Source: Betaproteobacteria bacterium HGW-Betaproteobacteria-11
GTDB taxonomy: Bacteria > Pseudomonadota > Gammaproteobacteria > Burkholderiales > Rhodocyclaceae
Assembly: GCA_002842395.1 (NCBI GenBank)
Contig: PHCV01000008.1
Location: forward strand, 1-64,000
Direction: 5' to 3'
DNA length: 64,000 bases
Of this stretch, positions 44,824 through 55,216 are shown piece by piece; the stretch's first letter is position 1, and every line of letters starts with the position of its first letter. The translations under genes were made by a program, and so were the position numbers. The notes below the pieces were generated by a model, which worked only from the letters and a program-made list of their open reading frames with translations, was not told the DNA's origin and did no database searches.

Positions 44824-45033
44824 TCAATAATGCGGCGGAATCTCCGCGCGCGGATCGGACGGTGCGGCGGCGCCGTCCGCGCCATCGGCAGGCTGCGTCA
44901 GCCGATAGACCTCGCGCAACTGCGCCTGCAGCAGATCGATCTGCTGTTGCTGGCGAAACACCGTGCGGTTGAGCTGATCGAGCGCATCTTCGAGCAACCC
45001 CAGCCGGAGTTCCATTTCCTCCCGAGACATCAT
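44824..45033 (-). CDS. slyX: SlyX family protein
   Basis: This 69-residue protein forms a predicted coiled coil (ELRLGLLEDALDQLNRTVFR, QQQQIDLLQAQLREVY), as in SlyX, and has a Pro/Ala tail ending PPHY. The ATG at 45033 is preceded by AAGGGAG. The function is unknown. It converges on ccmI. Confidence 0.88.
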   Translation of the reverse strand: MMSREEMELRLGLLEDALDQLNRTVFRQQQQIDLLQAQLREVYRLTQPADGADGAAAPSDPRAEIPPHY

Positions 45034-45212
45034 CGCTGCTCCCTTGCGTAATCCGATCGAGCGGGCATTGTAAGCGCCCGGCGGCCGCGGCTCGGGCCGC
45101 ACGACGCGCCGGTGCCGTGCCACATGAATGCGCCCCGCCAGTAACAAAGTCAGCGCTCAAGCCGACGGGTTTGGGGTGAAAACCGAATGCCTGGCGAAAC
45201 GGAAAACATGCG

Positions 45213-45241
45213 TTGACACATATATTCTCCATGCCGTATGT
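45213..45241 (+). promoter_or_regulatory. ars promoter with overlapping ArsR-type dyad
   Basis: TTGACA (45213-45218), a 17-bp spacer and GTATGT form a promoter. The imperfect dyad ACATA ... TATGT overlaps the spacer and -10, as expected for autorepression by ArsR. It lies directly before the arsR ATG. Confidence 0.6.
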
Positions 45242-45248
45242 TTCGTCC

Positions 45249-45644
45249 ATGGACGCCCAACGTATTTTCGATGCCGTGACCGACGCCACCCGGCGGCGCA
45301 TTCTCGCCTTGCTGGTGGCCGGAGGCGAGCTCTGTGTCTGCGAGTTGATCTTCGCCTTGCGGCAGAGCCAGCCCAAGGTCTCGCGCCACCTCGGGGTGCT
45401 CAAGGAGCTCGGTCTGGTGCTGCCGCGCCGTGAAGGAACCTGGATGTTCTATCGCCTGCGGGACGACCTCCCGCGCTGGGTCACGGATCTGCTCGCGGCC
45501 CTGGCCTACGGCGCGGTACCCGAACTCGCCGCCGATCGCCCACGGCTCGCGACCATGCCCGGCTATCCGCGACGTTGCCTTGCCACAAACGGCCGAACCC
45601 CGGCGCACGCCGCCACGCACATCGAAGGCGCAGACAGGCCATGA
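45249..45644 (+). CDS. arsR: ArsR-family arsenic-responsive repressor
   Basis: This winged-helix repressor leaves DNA when arsenite binds. From the ATG at 45249 (MDAQRIFDAVTDATRRRILA) it has 131 residues. The arsenite site ELCVCELIFAL with CxC precedes the recognition helix (QSQPKVSRHLGVLKELGLV). Earlier in-frame starts at 45213 and 45231 fall within the promoter. The chosen start would leave almost no leader. The stop overlaps arsC. Confidence 0.92.
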   Translation: MDAQRIFDAVTDATRRRILALLVAGGELCVCELIFALRQSQPKVSRHLGVLKELGLVLPRREGTWMFYRLRDDLPRWVTDLLAALAYGAVPELAADRPRLATMPGYPRRCLATNGRTPAHAATHIEGADRP

Positions 45645-46167
45645 CCGCGGATGCGGTGACAGCTCTTCCGGCTAAGCAACGCCCCATCCGCGTCCTGATC
45701 CTGTGCACCGGCAATTCGGCGCGCAGCATCCTCGCCGAAGGGCTGTTCAACACTCTCGGCGCCGGCCGCATCGTTGCCCATTCCGCCGGCAGCCGGCCGA
45801 GCGGCGCGGTCAATCCCGTGGCGCTGGAGACCCTCGCCCGGCACGGCATCCGCCTGCCCGATGCCCGCAGCAAATCGTGGGACGAGTTCGCCGCGCCGGG
45901 CGCGCCGGCTTTCGATTTCATCTTCACCGTCTGCGCCAACGCGGCCGGCGAGGCCTGTCCGCTCTGGCCCGGACAACCGGCCACCGCGCACTGGGGAATT
46001 CCCGACCCGGCGCACGTCGAACCGCTGGCGGCGCGCCGTGCCGCCTTCGGGGACGCCTACCTCCGGCTCGAACGCCGCATCCGCGCTTTCCTCGCCCTGC
46101 CGCTGGAGACGATGACAGGCGCGGAAGCCAAGGCGGCGGCACAACGGATTCACGTGGAGATGGAGCA

Positions 46168-46171
<4 letters not shown>
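45641..46171 (+). CDS. arsC: Arsenate reductase, low-molecular-weight phosphatase type
   Basis: ArsC reduces arsenate to arsenite. The 176-residue protein has the phosphatase-like loop ILCTGNSARSILAEG with the nucleophilic Cys, followed by HSAGSRPSGAVNPVALETL, typical of thioredoxin- or glutaredoxin-linked LMW-PTP ArsC. Further cysteines lie in FTVCANAAGEACPLWPG. The ATG overlaps the arsR stop and the TGA overlaps acr3. Confidence 0.94.
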
Positions 46172-47244
<1,073 letters not shown>

Positions 47245-47281
47245 ACTCGACGCCACCGAAACAGACCAATACCCTCCGTCG

Positions 47282-48667
47282 ATGAAACTTTCCTTTCATG
47301 GCGCGGCACGCGGCGTCACCGGATCGTGCTATTTGCTCGAATGCGCCGGGCGGCGCATCCTCATCGACTGCGGCCTATATCAGGGCGGGCGCGAGTTGGA
47401 AGAGGAAAACGCGGCGCCCTTCGGCTTCGATGCCCAAACCATCGATTTCGTCCTCCTCACCCATGCCCATCTCGACCATTGCGGCCGCCTGCCGCTGCTC
47501 GCCAAGCGGGGCTTTGCCGGCGAGATCATCACCACCGCGGCGAGCCGCGAACTGGCGCGCATCGTCCTGCTCGACGCCGCCTACCTGCAGGAGGAAGATG
47601 CCCGCTGGCGGGCGAAGAAACTCGCCCGCCGCGGCAAGGGGGAGGCCATCCTCCCGCTCTACGACCGGCTCGATGCCCTCAACAGCCTGGAATTCTTCGG
47701 TCGTACCGCGTGTTACGGCCAGGCGCTGGAGCTGGCGCCGGGAATTGTCGCCACCTTCATCGACGCCGGCCATATCCTCGGCTCGGCCAGCGTCGTTCTC
47801 GACCTCGCGGAGGCGGGGCAATCCCGTCGCGTGGTGTTCTCGGGCGACATCGGCAATGCCGGCCGGCCGCTCTTGCGCGACCCGGTGCCGCCACCCGCCT
47901 GCGATGTCGTGGTCATGGAAACCACCTATGGCGATCGCCTGCACAAGCCGCTGGCGCCGTCGATCGAGGAACTCTACCAGGCCATCGAGGACACCTTTCG
48001 CCGGGGCGGCAACATCATCATTCCCACCTTCGCCCTGGAGCGTGCCCAGGAAATCCTTTACTACCTGCGCGAGGGCGTCCATTCCGGCCGGCTGCGCGCC
48101 AGCCTGCAAGTCTTCCTCGATTCGCCGATGGCGATTTCGGCCACCGAGGTGTTTCGCCGCCATCCCGAATGCTTCGACGGCGAAGCGACCGACGCCTTTG
48201 CCCGCGGCGAGGATCCCTTCGCCCTGCCCGGCCTGCATTTCACCCGCGAGAGCAGCGAGTCGATGGCGCTCAACACCATCAGCGGCGGCGCGGTGATCCT
48301 CGCCGGCTCGGGCATGGCCAGCGGCGGTCGGGTGCGCCATCACCTCAAGCACAACCTCTGGCGCGAAAATTCGAGCGTCATCTTCGTCGGCTTCGCCGCC
48401 GAGGGCACCCTCGCCCGGCGCATCATCGATGGCGCCAAGAGCGTGACCCTGTTCGGCGAGGAAATTCCGGTGCGGGCGCACATCTACACCATCAACGGCT
48501 TTTCCGCCCACGCCGACCGCGACGAGCTGCTCGCCTGGCAGCGGCACACGCAGGCGGCGCGCACCTTCCTCGTCCATGGCGAGGCGGCGGTGATGGAAAG
48601 CTTCGCGGCACGCCTCGCCGCGACCCGGGTCGAGCGCCCGCAGCCGGAAGAAGTTTACACTTTGTAA
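47282..48667 (+). CDS. Metallo-beta-lactamase/beta-CASP RNase-like protein
   Basis: This 461-residue protein resembles the CPSF73/YsgF-type nucleases. The zinc motif [12 protein letters not shown] lies at about residues 59-70. [13 protein letters not shown] and [16 protein letters not shown] follow in the lactamase domain. Beta-CASP motifs are [32 protein letters not shown] and [14 protein letters not shown]. The RMMBL motif [15 protein letters not shown] ends the protein. It is probably an RNA-processing nuclease; its targets are unknown. It lies 37 bp after acr3. Confidence 0.9.
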   Translation: MKLSFHGAARGVTGSCYLLECAGRRILIDCGLYQGGRELEEENAAPFGFDAQTIDFVLLTHAHLDHCGRLPLLAKRGFAGEIITTAASRELARIVLLDAAYLQEEDARWRAKKLARRGKGEAILPLYDRLDALNSLEFFGRTACYGQALELAPGIVATFIDAGHILGSASVVLDLAEAGQSRRVVFSGDIGNAGRPLLRDPVPPPACDVVVMETTYGDRLHKPLAPSIEELYQAIEDTFRRGGNIIIPTFALERAQEILYYLREGVHSGRLRASLQVFLDSPMAISATEVFRRHPECFDGEATDAFARGEDPFALPGLHFTRESSESMALNTISGGAVILAGSGMASGGRVRHHLKHNLWRENSSVIFVGFAAEGTLARRIIDGAKSVTLFGEEIPVRAHIYTINGFSAHADRDELLAWQRHTQAARTFLVHGEAAVMESFAARLAATRVERPQPEEVYTL

Positions 48668-48719
48668 AAATCGGCTTCGCCCCCACGTAAGGCAACAGGC
48701 ATTCACCAGGGAACGCGCG

Positions 48720-49670
48720 ATGGAATTCAAGGATTACTACAGGATCATGGGGGTGAGCCGCGAGGCCAGCGCCGAGGAGATCAAGCGCGCCTATCGGCAG
48801 CTGGCCCGCAAATACCACCCCGACGTCAGCAAGGAAGCCGATGCCGAGGCCCGCTTCAAGGAGGTCGGCGAGGCCTACGAGGTGCTCAAGGACCCGGAGA
48901 AACGCGCCGCCTACGACCGCCTCGGCACGAACTGGAAGGCCGGCCAGGACTTCCGTCCACCGCCGGACTGGAACGAGGGTTTCGAGTTTTCCGGCGGCGG
49001 CTTCACCGCCGGCGATGCTGCCGATTACAGCGATTTCTTCGAGCAGTTGTTCGGTCGCGCCGGCCACGCCCGCGCTCACGGCGGCGGCGCGGGCTTCCAT
49101 GCCCACGGCAGCGACCGCCAGGCGAAGATCCTGATCGATCTCGAGGATGCCTATCGAGGCACGACCCGCACCCTCACCCTGCGCCATCCGGAGATGGATG
49201 CGCAGGGCCAGGTCATTCTCCGCGAGCAGGCGCTGAATGTCGCCATCCCGCGCGGCGTGCGCGGCGGGCAGCACATCCGCCTGGCCGGCCAGGGCGCGCC
49301 GGGCAGCGGCCTGGGCAAGCCGGGCGACCTGTTCCTCGAAGTCGAATTCCGCCCGCATCCGCTGTATCGGGTGGTCGGCCGCGATGTTTACCTCGACCTG
49401 CCGCTCGCGCCGTGGGAGGCCGCCCTGGGGGCGAAGGTGAAGGTGCCCACGCCCGACGGGCCGGTGGAGATGAAAATTCCGCCCGGATCAAGCGCCGGCG
49501 CCAAGCTGCGGCTGAAAGGGCGCGGCATTCCGGCCGCCACCCCCGGCGATTTTTATGTCATCCTGCAAATCGCCCTGCCGCCGGCCACGGATGACGCGGC
49601 GCATGCCTTCTACGGACGGATGGCCGAGCAGTTCAAAACCTTCAATCCACGTTCCCGGCTGGGAGTCTGA
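48720..49670 (+). CDS. cbpA: DnaJ-class co-chaperone CbpA
   Basis: CbpA is a J-domain protein that stimulates DnaK. It has 316 residues: an N-terminal J domain with the HPD tripeptide ([12 protein letters not shown]), a Gly-rich segment and two C-terminal substrate-binding domains ([40 protein letters not shown]). The zinc-finger cysteines of DnaJ are absent, as expected for CbpA. cbpM follows after 2 bp. Confidence 0.94.
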   Translation: MEFKDYYRIMGVSREASAEEIKRAYRQLARKYHPDVSKEADAEARFKEVGEAYEVLKDPEKRAAYDRLGTNWKAGQDFRPPPDWNEGFEFSGGGFTAGDAADYSDFFEQLFGRAGHARAHGGGAGFHAHGSDRQAKILIDLEDAYRGTTRTLTLRHPEMDAQGQVILREQALNVAIPRGVRGGQHIRLAGQGAPGSGLGKPGDLFLEVEFRPHPLYRVVGRDVYLDLPLAPWEAALGAKVKVPTPDGPVEMKIPPGSSAGAKLRLKGRGIPAATPGDFYVILQIALPPATDDAAHAFYGRMAEQFKTFNPRSRLGV

Positions 49671-49672
49671 CC

Positions 49673-49993
49673 ATGAGCGAGCACGCGCTAACCATCGCCT
49701 TGCAGGGCAGTCTTCTGGAAGAGCAGACGCCCTTGTCGCTGGCCGAACTGTGCCGCGCCTGTTCCGTGCAGACTGAATGGGTCATGGCACTGGTGGCCGA
49801 AGGCGTGCTCGATCCGGCCGGCACGGAGCCCGGCCATTGGCGTTTCACCAGCCTCCATCTGCACCGCGCCGGTATCGCCCGCCGCCTGCAACACGATCTG
49901 GACATCAACCTCCCCGGCATCGCGCTGGCCCTGCAACTGCTCGATGAAATCGAGGACTTGCAGTCGCGCCTGCACAGCACCGGCCAATACTGA
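49673..49993 (+). CDS. cbpM: Chaperone modulator CbpM
   Basis: This 106-residue, MerR-like helical protein in E. coli binds the CbpA J domain and inhibits it. Its features LSLAELCRACSVQTEWVMAL and RAGIARRLQHDLDINLPGIA are family-like. It is immediately downstream of cbpA. The assignment is strong from context. Confidence 0.88.
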   Translation: MSEHALTIALQGSLLEEQTPLSLAELCRACSVQTEWVMALVAEGVLDPAGTEPGHWRFTSLHLHRAGIARRLQHDLDINLPGIALALQLLDEIEDLQSRLHSTGQY

Positions 49994-50019
49994 ACTTCAA
50001 CCGCGCGGAAGGCCATCCC

Positions 50020-50208
50020 ATGGAAAATCCGACCGATAACCCCAGTCTCGAAAACCACGTCCGCCAGGCCGTCGCCGAAGGCCACAATCTCCGGCAAGCC
50101 GTGCACCGCCTGACGCTGGAGGCCGTGAGCGCGCACTTTGCTCGACCACCCTGCTGCGCAGGGGCTTCATCAGAGCGTTGCTTGCTCGACCGCCTTGTAG
50201 CGCAGTGA
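50020..50208 (+). CDS. Small uncharacterised protein, possibly truncated
   Basis: This 62-residue open frame starts at an ATG with GGAAGG upstream (MENPTDNPSLENHVRQAVAE, LRQAVHRLTLEAVS). The first 36 residues look like the helical N-terminus of a conserved protein. The C-terminal part (ARPPCCAGASSERCLL) is encoded by an imperfect direct repeat and looks replaced. It may be a truncated gene. No function is assigned. Confidence 0.45.
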   Translation: MENPTDNPSLENHVRQAVAEGHNLRQAVHRLTLEAVSAHFARPPCCAGASSERCLLDRLVAQ

Positions 50209-50217
50209 CTTCATCAG
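50138..50217 (+). repeat. Imperfect tandem repeat, two units of about 36 bp
   Basis: Units at 50138-50174 and 50182-50217 share TTGCTCGACC, then GCGCAG and CTTCATCAG, with several differences between them. They cover the 3' part of the small gene and the gap before the CBS gene. Confidence 0.7.
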
Positions 50218-50242
50218 CGTCGGCTTTTCAGGGAAAATCGCC

Positions 50243-50665
50243 ATGACCAATCGCAACCTCGGCTTCATCATCAAGGATCAGAACCCGCTGATCCTCTCCG
50301 CGCACATCAGCGTGCAACACGCCTGCCAGCACATGTGGTCGCGCCGGGTCGGCGCCGTGCTGATCACCGATGACAAAGGGTTGCTGACGGGGATTTTCAC
50401 CGGGCGCGACGCCGTGCGCACTCTCGGCGAAGACCGCGAGCCGAGGTCCACTCCGCTGGCCGCGGTGATGACGGCCAAGCCCGACACCATCGACCCCGAG
50501 GCGACGGCGATCGATGCCCTGCGCATGATGAGCGATGGCGGCTATCGCCATCTGCCGATCGTCGTCGAGGGAAAGATTCTGGGCATCGTCTCGCGCGGCG
50601 ATTTCCGCGGCCTCGAGCTCGATCGCCTGGAAGAAGAAACCGGGCTGTGGGAAAAACTCGGCTGA
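50243..50665 (+). CDS. CBS-pair domain protein
   Basis: This 140-residue soluble protein consists of two CBS domains. The first spans about residues 8-65 (RRVGAVLITDDKGLLTGIFT) and the second about 73-130 (YRHLPIVVEGKILGIVSRGD). CBS pairs bind adenosyl ligands and sense energy state. The regulated partner is unknown. It lies 31 bp before an MFS transporter on the same strand. Confidence 0.88.
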   Translation: MTNRNLGFIIKDQNPLILSAHISVQHACQHMWSRRVGAVLITDDKGLLTGIFTGRDAVRTLGEDREPRSTPLAAVMTAKPDTIDPEATAIDALRMMSDGGYRHLPIVVEGKILGIVSRGDFRGLELDRLEEETGLWEKLG

Positions 50666-50696
50666 ACACTTCGACGCTCTGCTCCGCCACATCGAG

Positions 50697-51860
50697 ATGA
50701 ACTCGTCCCTGCCGCGCGGCGTGTTCGCGCTTGGCCTGGTCAGCCTGTTCATGGATCTCTCGTCGGAGATGATCCACAGCCTGCTACCGGTGTTCCTGGT
50801 CACCGTGCTCGGCGCTTCGGCCCTCGCGGTGGGGCTGATCGAGGGCATCGCCGAGGCCACGGCGGCCATCGTCAAGGTCTTCTCGGGCATCGTCTCGGAC
50901 TGGGTGGGTCGGCGCAAACCCCTGCTGCTGCTCGGCTATGGCCTGGCGGCACTGACCAAGCCGCTGTTCCCGCTGGCCGGCGGCATCGGCGCGGTGCTCA
51001 CCGCACGCTTTCTCGACCGCGTCGGCAAGGGCATCCGCGGCGCCCCGCGCGATGCGCTGATCGCCGACATCACGCCCGAATCCCGGCGCGGCGCGGCCTA
51101 TGGTTTGCGCCAGGCGCTCGACACGGTCGGCGCCTTCGCCGGGCCGCTGGTGGCGATGGGCCTGATGGTGGCCACCGGCGACAACTTTCGCCAGGTGTTC
51201 TGGGTCGCGGTGATTCCGGCCTTGGTCTGCGTGCTGCTGATCGTCTTCGGCGTACAGGAAGCCGAGGCCACGCGGCCCGCCCGCCAGGCCCGCTTCCCCA
51301 TCACGCGGGTCAATCTGCGCCGGCTCTCGCGGCGCTTCTGGCAGGTGGTGGCCTTCGCCATGATGCTGACCCTGGCACGCTTTTCCGAAGCCTTTCTGCT
51401 GCTGCGGGCGGAGGATGTCGGCCTTGCCGCGCGCTGGGTACCGCTGATGCTGATCGTGATGAACGTGGTCTATGCGGTCAGCGCCTACCCGTTCGGCCGG
51501 CTGTTCGACGATGGCCATCGACGGCGCCTACTGGCCCTGGGCATCGGTCTCTTGATCGTTGCCGACCTGATCCTTGCCCGGGCCGCCAGTCCCTGGGCGG
51601 TCGCTCTTGGCTCGGCGCTGTGGGGCCTGCACATGGGCGCGACCCAGGGACTGCTGGCCGCGCTGGTGGCCGAGACTGCGCCGGCCGACCTGCGCGGCAC
51701 CGCGTTCGGCGTCTTCAATCTGGGCAGCGGCGTGGCGCTGCTCGCCGCCAGCGTGATTGCCGGCGGCCTGTGGAGCGCTTTCGGTCCCGGCCTGACCTTC
51801 TACGCCGGCGCCGCCTTCGCGTTCATCGCCGGAGCCGGGCTGGTCGCGGCGAGGCGCTGA
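50697..51860 (+). CDS. Major facilitator superfamily transporter
   Basis: This 387-residue protein has about twelve hydrophobic segments. It carries the MFS loop motif in GIVSDWVGRRKPLLLLGYGL and FLDRVGKGIRGAPRDALIAD. The opening LGLVSLFMDLSSEMIHSLLP is typical of a conserved uncharacterised MFS group. The ATG at 50697 is chosen; upstream in-frame sequence overlaps the CBS gene. The substrate is unknown. Confidence 0.88.
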   Translation: MNSSLPRGVFALGLVSLFMDLSSEMIHSLLPVFLVTVLGASALAVGLIEGIAEATAAIVKVFSGIVSDWVGRRKPLLLLGYGLAALTKPLFPLAGGIGAVLTARFLDRVGKGIRGAPRDALIADITPESRRGAAYGLRQALDTVGAFAGPLVAMGLMVATGDNFRQVFWVAVIPALVCVLLIVFGVQEAEATRPARQARFPITRVNLRRLSRRFWQVVAFAMMLTLARFSEAFLLLRAEDVGLAARWVPLMLIVMNVVYAVSAYPFGRLFDDGHRRRLLALGIGLLIVADLILARAASPWAVALGSALWGLHMGATQGLLAALVAETAPADLRGTAFGVFNLGSGVALLAASVIAGGLWSAFGPGLTFYAGAAFAFIAGAGLVAARR

Positions 51861-51865
51861 GCGCG

Positions 51866-52459
51866 CTATTTTCCCGCAGCGTCCCAGCGCCGGCGCAGCC
51901 GTTCGAGTTCCGCCCGGTAGGTTGTGCCGTCACCATAATCGAAGAACGCCGCCTGCCGTTGGTGCTGCAAGGCGGCCTTCCTGGCATGCTTGATCGGGCA
52001 CCAGTACTGCTCGGTGCGGGCCACGATCTCGCGCGCCCAGGCAATCAGGCCGTTGCCATAGGAACAGTACAGGCAATTGAATTTCTCGATGACGTTGAGA
52101 TAGGGCAGCAGGGTGCGGTCATAGACGAAATAGTCGGAGCGTTTCACGCGCGGGATGCCATATACCGGAAAGCATGCCCATTGGTAAAGGCTGACCGCCA
52201 GGTCGAGCAGCAGCAGGGGAAAGAAGACGCCATAGATCACCGGCGCGGTGAGCAGAAACAGGATCGGCGCATCGATCAGGGTTCGCCAGCTGCTGCGCCG
52301 CATGCCGTGCAAAAGTTTGGCCGCCTCGCCCTCGAAGCGGGCGCGATGGCCTTCCAGCCGGTAATGCAGTCGCTCGCGCTGGACGGCGAGATCGGCTTCC
52401 AGCGTCTGTTCCAGCTCGTGGATCCGTGCCAGCAACTCGTCGAGTCGAGGGTTGTTCAT
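51866..52459 (-). CDS. Conserved hypothetical membrane protein
   Basis: This 197-residue protein opens with a coiled-coil-like segment (LDELLARIHELEQTLEADLA). Two hydrophobic segments follow (APILFLLTAPVIYGVFFPLL, LLDLAVSLYQWACFPVYGI), then a conserved Cys/Trp-rich region (FNCLYCSYGNGLIAWAREIV, YWCPIKHARK). The CLYCSYGN motif suggests a metal or cluster site, but no function is known to me. The ATG at 52459 (MNNPRLDELL) is chosen. It converges on the MFS gene. Confidence 0.75.
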   Translation of the reverse strand: MNNPRLDELLARIHELEQTLEADLAVQRERLHYRLEGHRARFEGEAAKLLHGMRRSSWRTLIDAPILFLLTAPVIYGVFFPLLLLDLAVSLYQWACFPVYGIPRVKRSDYFVYDRTLLPYLNVIEKFNCLYCSYGNGLIAWAREIVARTEQYWCPIKHARKAALQHQRQAAFFDYGDGTTYRAELERLRRRWDAAGK

Positions 52460-52509
52460 TGCCTGTCTCCCGGATTCCGCTACGGCGACCACCGCAACCC
52501 GGCACGGGT

Positions 52510-52537
52510 CGCCGTATCGTCAGCGCCGACTTCTTTT
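52510..52537 (-). repeat. Short interspersed repeat, variant
   Basis: On the minus strand it reads AAAAGAAGTCGGCGCTGACG followed by ATACGGCG. It lies between the DUF3460 gene and the conserved membrane protein gene. Confidence 0.65.
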
Positions 52538-52553
52538 CGCGGCAGCCGGGGCG

Positions 52554-52742
52554 TCAATTCACGTCGTAGTAATACGCCTTGACGGGCACCTGCGTCACTT
52601 GCTCGCGGATGACTTCTTCCGCTGTGCGCGGCGGCTTGTCCCACCACAGGGCGCGGCCCTTCTGCTGTTCCAGCCGCTCCTCGGGGTGGGCTTCCATCCA
52701 CTCGTGGATGAATCGGGTGTGTTCGGATTCGTAGCCTGACAT
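52554..52742 (-). CDS. DUF3460 family protein
   Basis: This 62-residue protein (MSGYESEHTRFIHEWMEAHP, WWDKPP) matches the small betaproteobacterial DUF3460 family. Its function is unknown. It lies 14 bp downstream of the spoT/rel gene on the same strand. Confidence 0.85.
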   Translation of the reverse strand: MSGYESEHTRFIHEWMEAHPEERLEQQKGRALWWDKPPRTAEEVIREQVTQVPVKAYYYDVN

Positions 52743-52756
52743 GGGGTGTTTCCTTT

Positions 52757-54982
52757 CTAGTCTTGAGGATTGATATGGCGGGCGACGCGCAGCACTTCCG
52801 GCACCCGGCGCAAGGCGCGCAACACACGCGCCAGATGAATGCGGTCGCTGACCTGCAAGGTGAAGTAGACGGCCGGCGTGTCGCTGCGATCGTCATCCAT
52901 GCGGATGTTGACGATATTCGATTCCGTGCCGGCAATCTCGGTGGCCAGCCGGGCCAGCACACCGCGCGCATTTTTCGCCGTGACCCGGATATCGACCTCG
53001 AACAGCCGGTCGATGCCGGGCTCCCATTCGACATCGACCCAGTTGCCGCGCTCGCTGCGCAGCTTGGCGATGGCCGGGCAGTCATGGGTATGCACGACCA
53101 GACCCTGCCCCTTGCGAATCAGGCCGATGATCGGGTCGCCCGGAATCGGCCGGCAACAACTACCCAGTTGCACGGCGATGCCCTCGCTGCCGTGAATCAG
53201 GATCGGCTGCGGACGATGCCGCCCATTCTTCGCCGAGCCGCCGGCCGCCGGCGTTTCCCGACCTTCGGTCAGACGCCGCGCAACGATCGCCGGCAGGCGC
53301 TTGCCGAGGCCGATATCGGCCAGCACGGCGCGGCGCGAACGGGCGCCGGATTCGCGCTTGAAACGATCCCAGGCGGTTGCCAAAATATCGCCCAGGGCAA
53401 ATCCCAGGTCGCGCAAGGCGTAGGCCAGCAGGCGTTCGCCCAGTCCGACCGATTCCTCGTTCTGTTGGGTCTTGAAGAAATGCCGAATACGCGAACGGGC
53501 CCGTGCGCTCTTCACATACCCCAGCCAGGCCGGGTTGGGGGTCGCCGTCGGCGCCGCGATGATCTCGACCCGGTCGCCGTTCTTCAGCTCGGTGCGTAGC
53601 GGCATGGTCTCGAAATTGATCCGGCAGGCGATGCAGCGATCGCCGATGTCGGTATGTACGGCATAGGCGAAATCGACCGCGGTGGCCCCGCGCGGCAGGG
53701 CGAAAATCTTGCCCTTGGGGCTGAAGGCATAGACTTCGCCCGGAAAAAGATCAAGCTTGACGTGCTCGAGAAATTCAGTCGAATCGCCCGAGGTGGCCTG
53801 CAGGTCGATCAGCGATTGCAGCCACTGGTGGGTCTTTTGCTGTAACTCGTCGATCGCCTGGGCATCCTTGTACAACCAGTGCGAGGCGACGCCCGACTCG
53901 GCGACATGATGCATCGCCGCCGTGCGGATCTGGATTTCGACCGGCGTGCCGTAGGGGCCGATCAGGGTCGTGTGCAGCGACTGGTAGCCATTGGCCTTGG
54001 GAATGGCGATGTAATCCTTGAACTTGCCGGGTACCGGCTGATAGAGCGCGTGCAGCGCACCGAGCGCCAGATAGCAGGCCGGCCGGTCCTTGACGATGAT
54101 GCGGAAGCCGTAGATGTCCAGCACCTGGGAAAATGACAGCTGCTTCTCGCGCATCTTGCGGTAAATGCCATACAGATGTTTCTCGCGGCCGACCACCTCG
54201 GCCTCGATGCCCGCCGCCGGCAATGCCACGCGAATCGCCTCGAGCACCTTGGTCACCACCTCGCGCCGGTTGCCGCGGGCCTTCTTTACCGCTTTTTCCA
54301 GCACGCGGTAACGCAGCGGGTAGACATGACGGAAACTGAGTTCCTGCAATTCGCGATAGAGCGCATTGAGCCCCAGCCGGTTGGCGATCGGCGCATAGAT
54401 CTCGAGCGTTTCGCGGGCGATGCGACGACGCTTTTCCGGCCTCACCGAACCCAGGGTGCGCATGTTGTGCTGCCGGTCGGCCAGCTTGATGAGGATGACG
54501 CGAACATCGCGCGCCATCGCCAGCATCATCTTGCGGAAATTTTCCGCCTGCGCCTCTTCGAAGCTCTGATGCTCGATGCGGTCGAGCTTGGAGACGCCAT
54601 CGACCAGTTCCGCCGTGACCTTGCCGAAACGCTGGGCGATCTGCTCCTTCCCGATGCCGCTGTCTTCCATGACATCGTGGAGCAGGGCGGCGCGCAGCGC
54701 CTGGACATCGAGCCGCCAGTCGGCGAGGGATTCGGCCACCGCCAGCGGATGCGAAATGTAGTGCTCGCCGCTGGCACGCAGCTGACCATGATGCGCCGCG
54801 CTGGCAAAGGCATAGGCCTCGCCGACGCTAGCCACTTCGGCCGGCGTCATGTAGGTCGACAACTTGGTCACCAGGCGCTCGAGATCGTCGGCCAGATCGA
54901 CCGGTGCATGCATGTCGAGCGGAATGATGCCCGGCTCGTCGGCCGGGCCGGGCAAATTACGGGGTGAGACGAAGGACGTCAC
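52757..54982 (-). CDS. spoT: Bifunctional (p)ppGpp synthetase/hydrolase
   Basis: This RelA/SpoT homologue makes and degrades the stringent-response alarmone. The 741-residue protein has an intact HD hydrolase (AAHHGQLRASGEHYISHPLA, LLHDVMEDSGI, KLADRQHNMRTL). The synthetase motif region is IYGFRIIVKDRPACYLALGA and YIAIPKANGYQSLHTTLIGP. TGS, zinc-finger-like (GSCCRPIPGDPIIG) and ACT domains follow. The intact HD residues mark it as hydrolase-competent SpoT/Rel. It is preceded by rpoZ and gmk on the same strand, as in E. coli. Confidence 0.95.
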   Translation of the reverse strand: MTSFVSPRNLPGPADEPGIIPLDMHAPVDLADDLERLVTKLSTYMTPAEVASVGEAYAFASAAHHGQLRASGEHYISHPLAVAESLADWRLDVQALRAALLHDVMEDSGIGKEQIAQRFGKVTAELVDGVSKLDRIEHQSFEEAQAENFRKMMLAMARDVRVILIKLADRQHNMRTLGSVRPEKRRRIARETLEIYAPIANRLGLNALYRELQELSFRHVYPLRYRVLEKAVKKARGNRREVVTKVLEAIRVALPAAGIEAEVVGREKHLYGIYRKMREKQLSFSQVLDIYGFRIIVKDRPACYLALGALHALYQPVPGKFKDYIAIPKANGYQSLHTTLIGPYGTPVEIQIRTAAMHHVAESGVASHWLYKDAQAIDELQQKTHQWLQSLIDLQATSGDSTEFLEHVKLDLFPGEVYAFSPKGKIFALPRGATAVDFAYAVHTDIGDRCIACRINFETMPLRTELKNGDRVEIIAAPTATPNPAWLGYVKSARARSRIRHFFKTQQNEESVGLGERLLAYALRDLGFALGDILATAWDRFKRESGARSRRAVLADIGLGKRLPAIVARRLTEGRETPAAGGSAKNGRHRPQPILIHGSEGIAVQLGSCCRPIPGDPIIGLIRKGQGLVVHTHDCPAIAKLRSERGNWVDVEWEPGIDRLFEVDIRVTAKNARGVLARLATEIAGTESNIVNIRMDDDRSDTPAVYFTLQVSDRIHLARVLRALRRVPEVLRVARHINPQD

Positions 54983-55003
54983 GTTTCACCCCGCGGACAT
55001 CGC

Positions 55004-55210
55004 TTACGACTCGCTACGGGTCAGGATATCCACGCCGACCTTGCCTGCCGAAATTTCCCGCAGCGCGATCACCGTCGCCTTGTGGTGCAGGGGATCGACC
55101 TGCGGCGTGCTGCCCGCCAGCAACTGGCGCGCCCGATAGGCGGCCGCCAGCGTCAGATCGAAACGGTTGGGAATGGTTTTGATAGCGTCTTCAACAGTCA
55201 CACGAGCCAT
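55004..55210 (-). CDS. rpoZ: RNA polymerase omega subunit
   Basis: The 68-residue omega subunit helps assemble RNA polymerase and forms part of the ppGpp site. It opens [20 protein letters not shown], followed by [13 protein letters not shown], the family signature. It lies between gmk and spoT. Confidence 0.97.
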   Translation of the reverse strand: MARVTVEDAIKTIPNRFDLTLAAAYRARQLLAGSTPQVDPLHHKATVIALREISAGKVGVDILTRSES

Positions 55211-55216
55211 GAGATT

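Noticed and set aside
50650-50663. Short interspersed repeat at the end of the CBS gene
   Set aside because: Only GAAAAACTCGGC matches; the rest of the element is missing.
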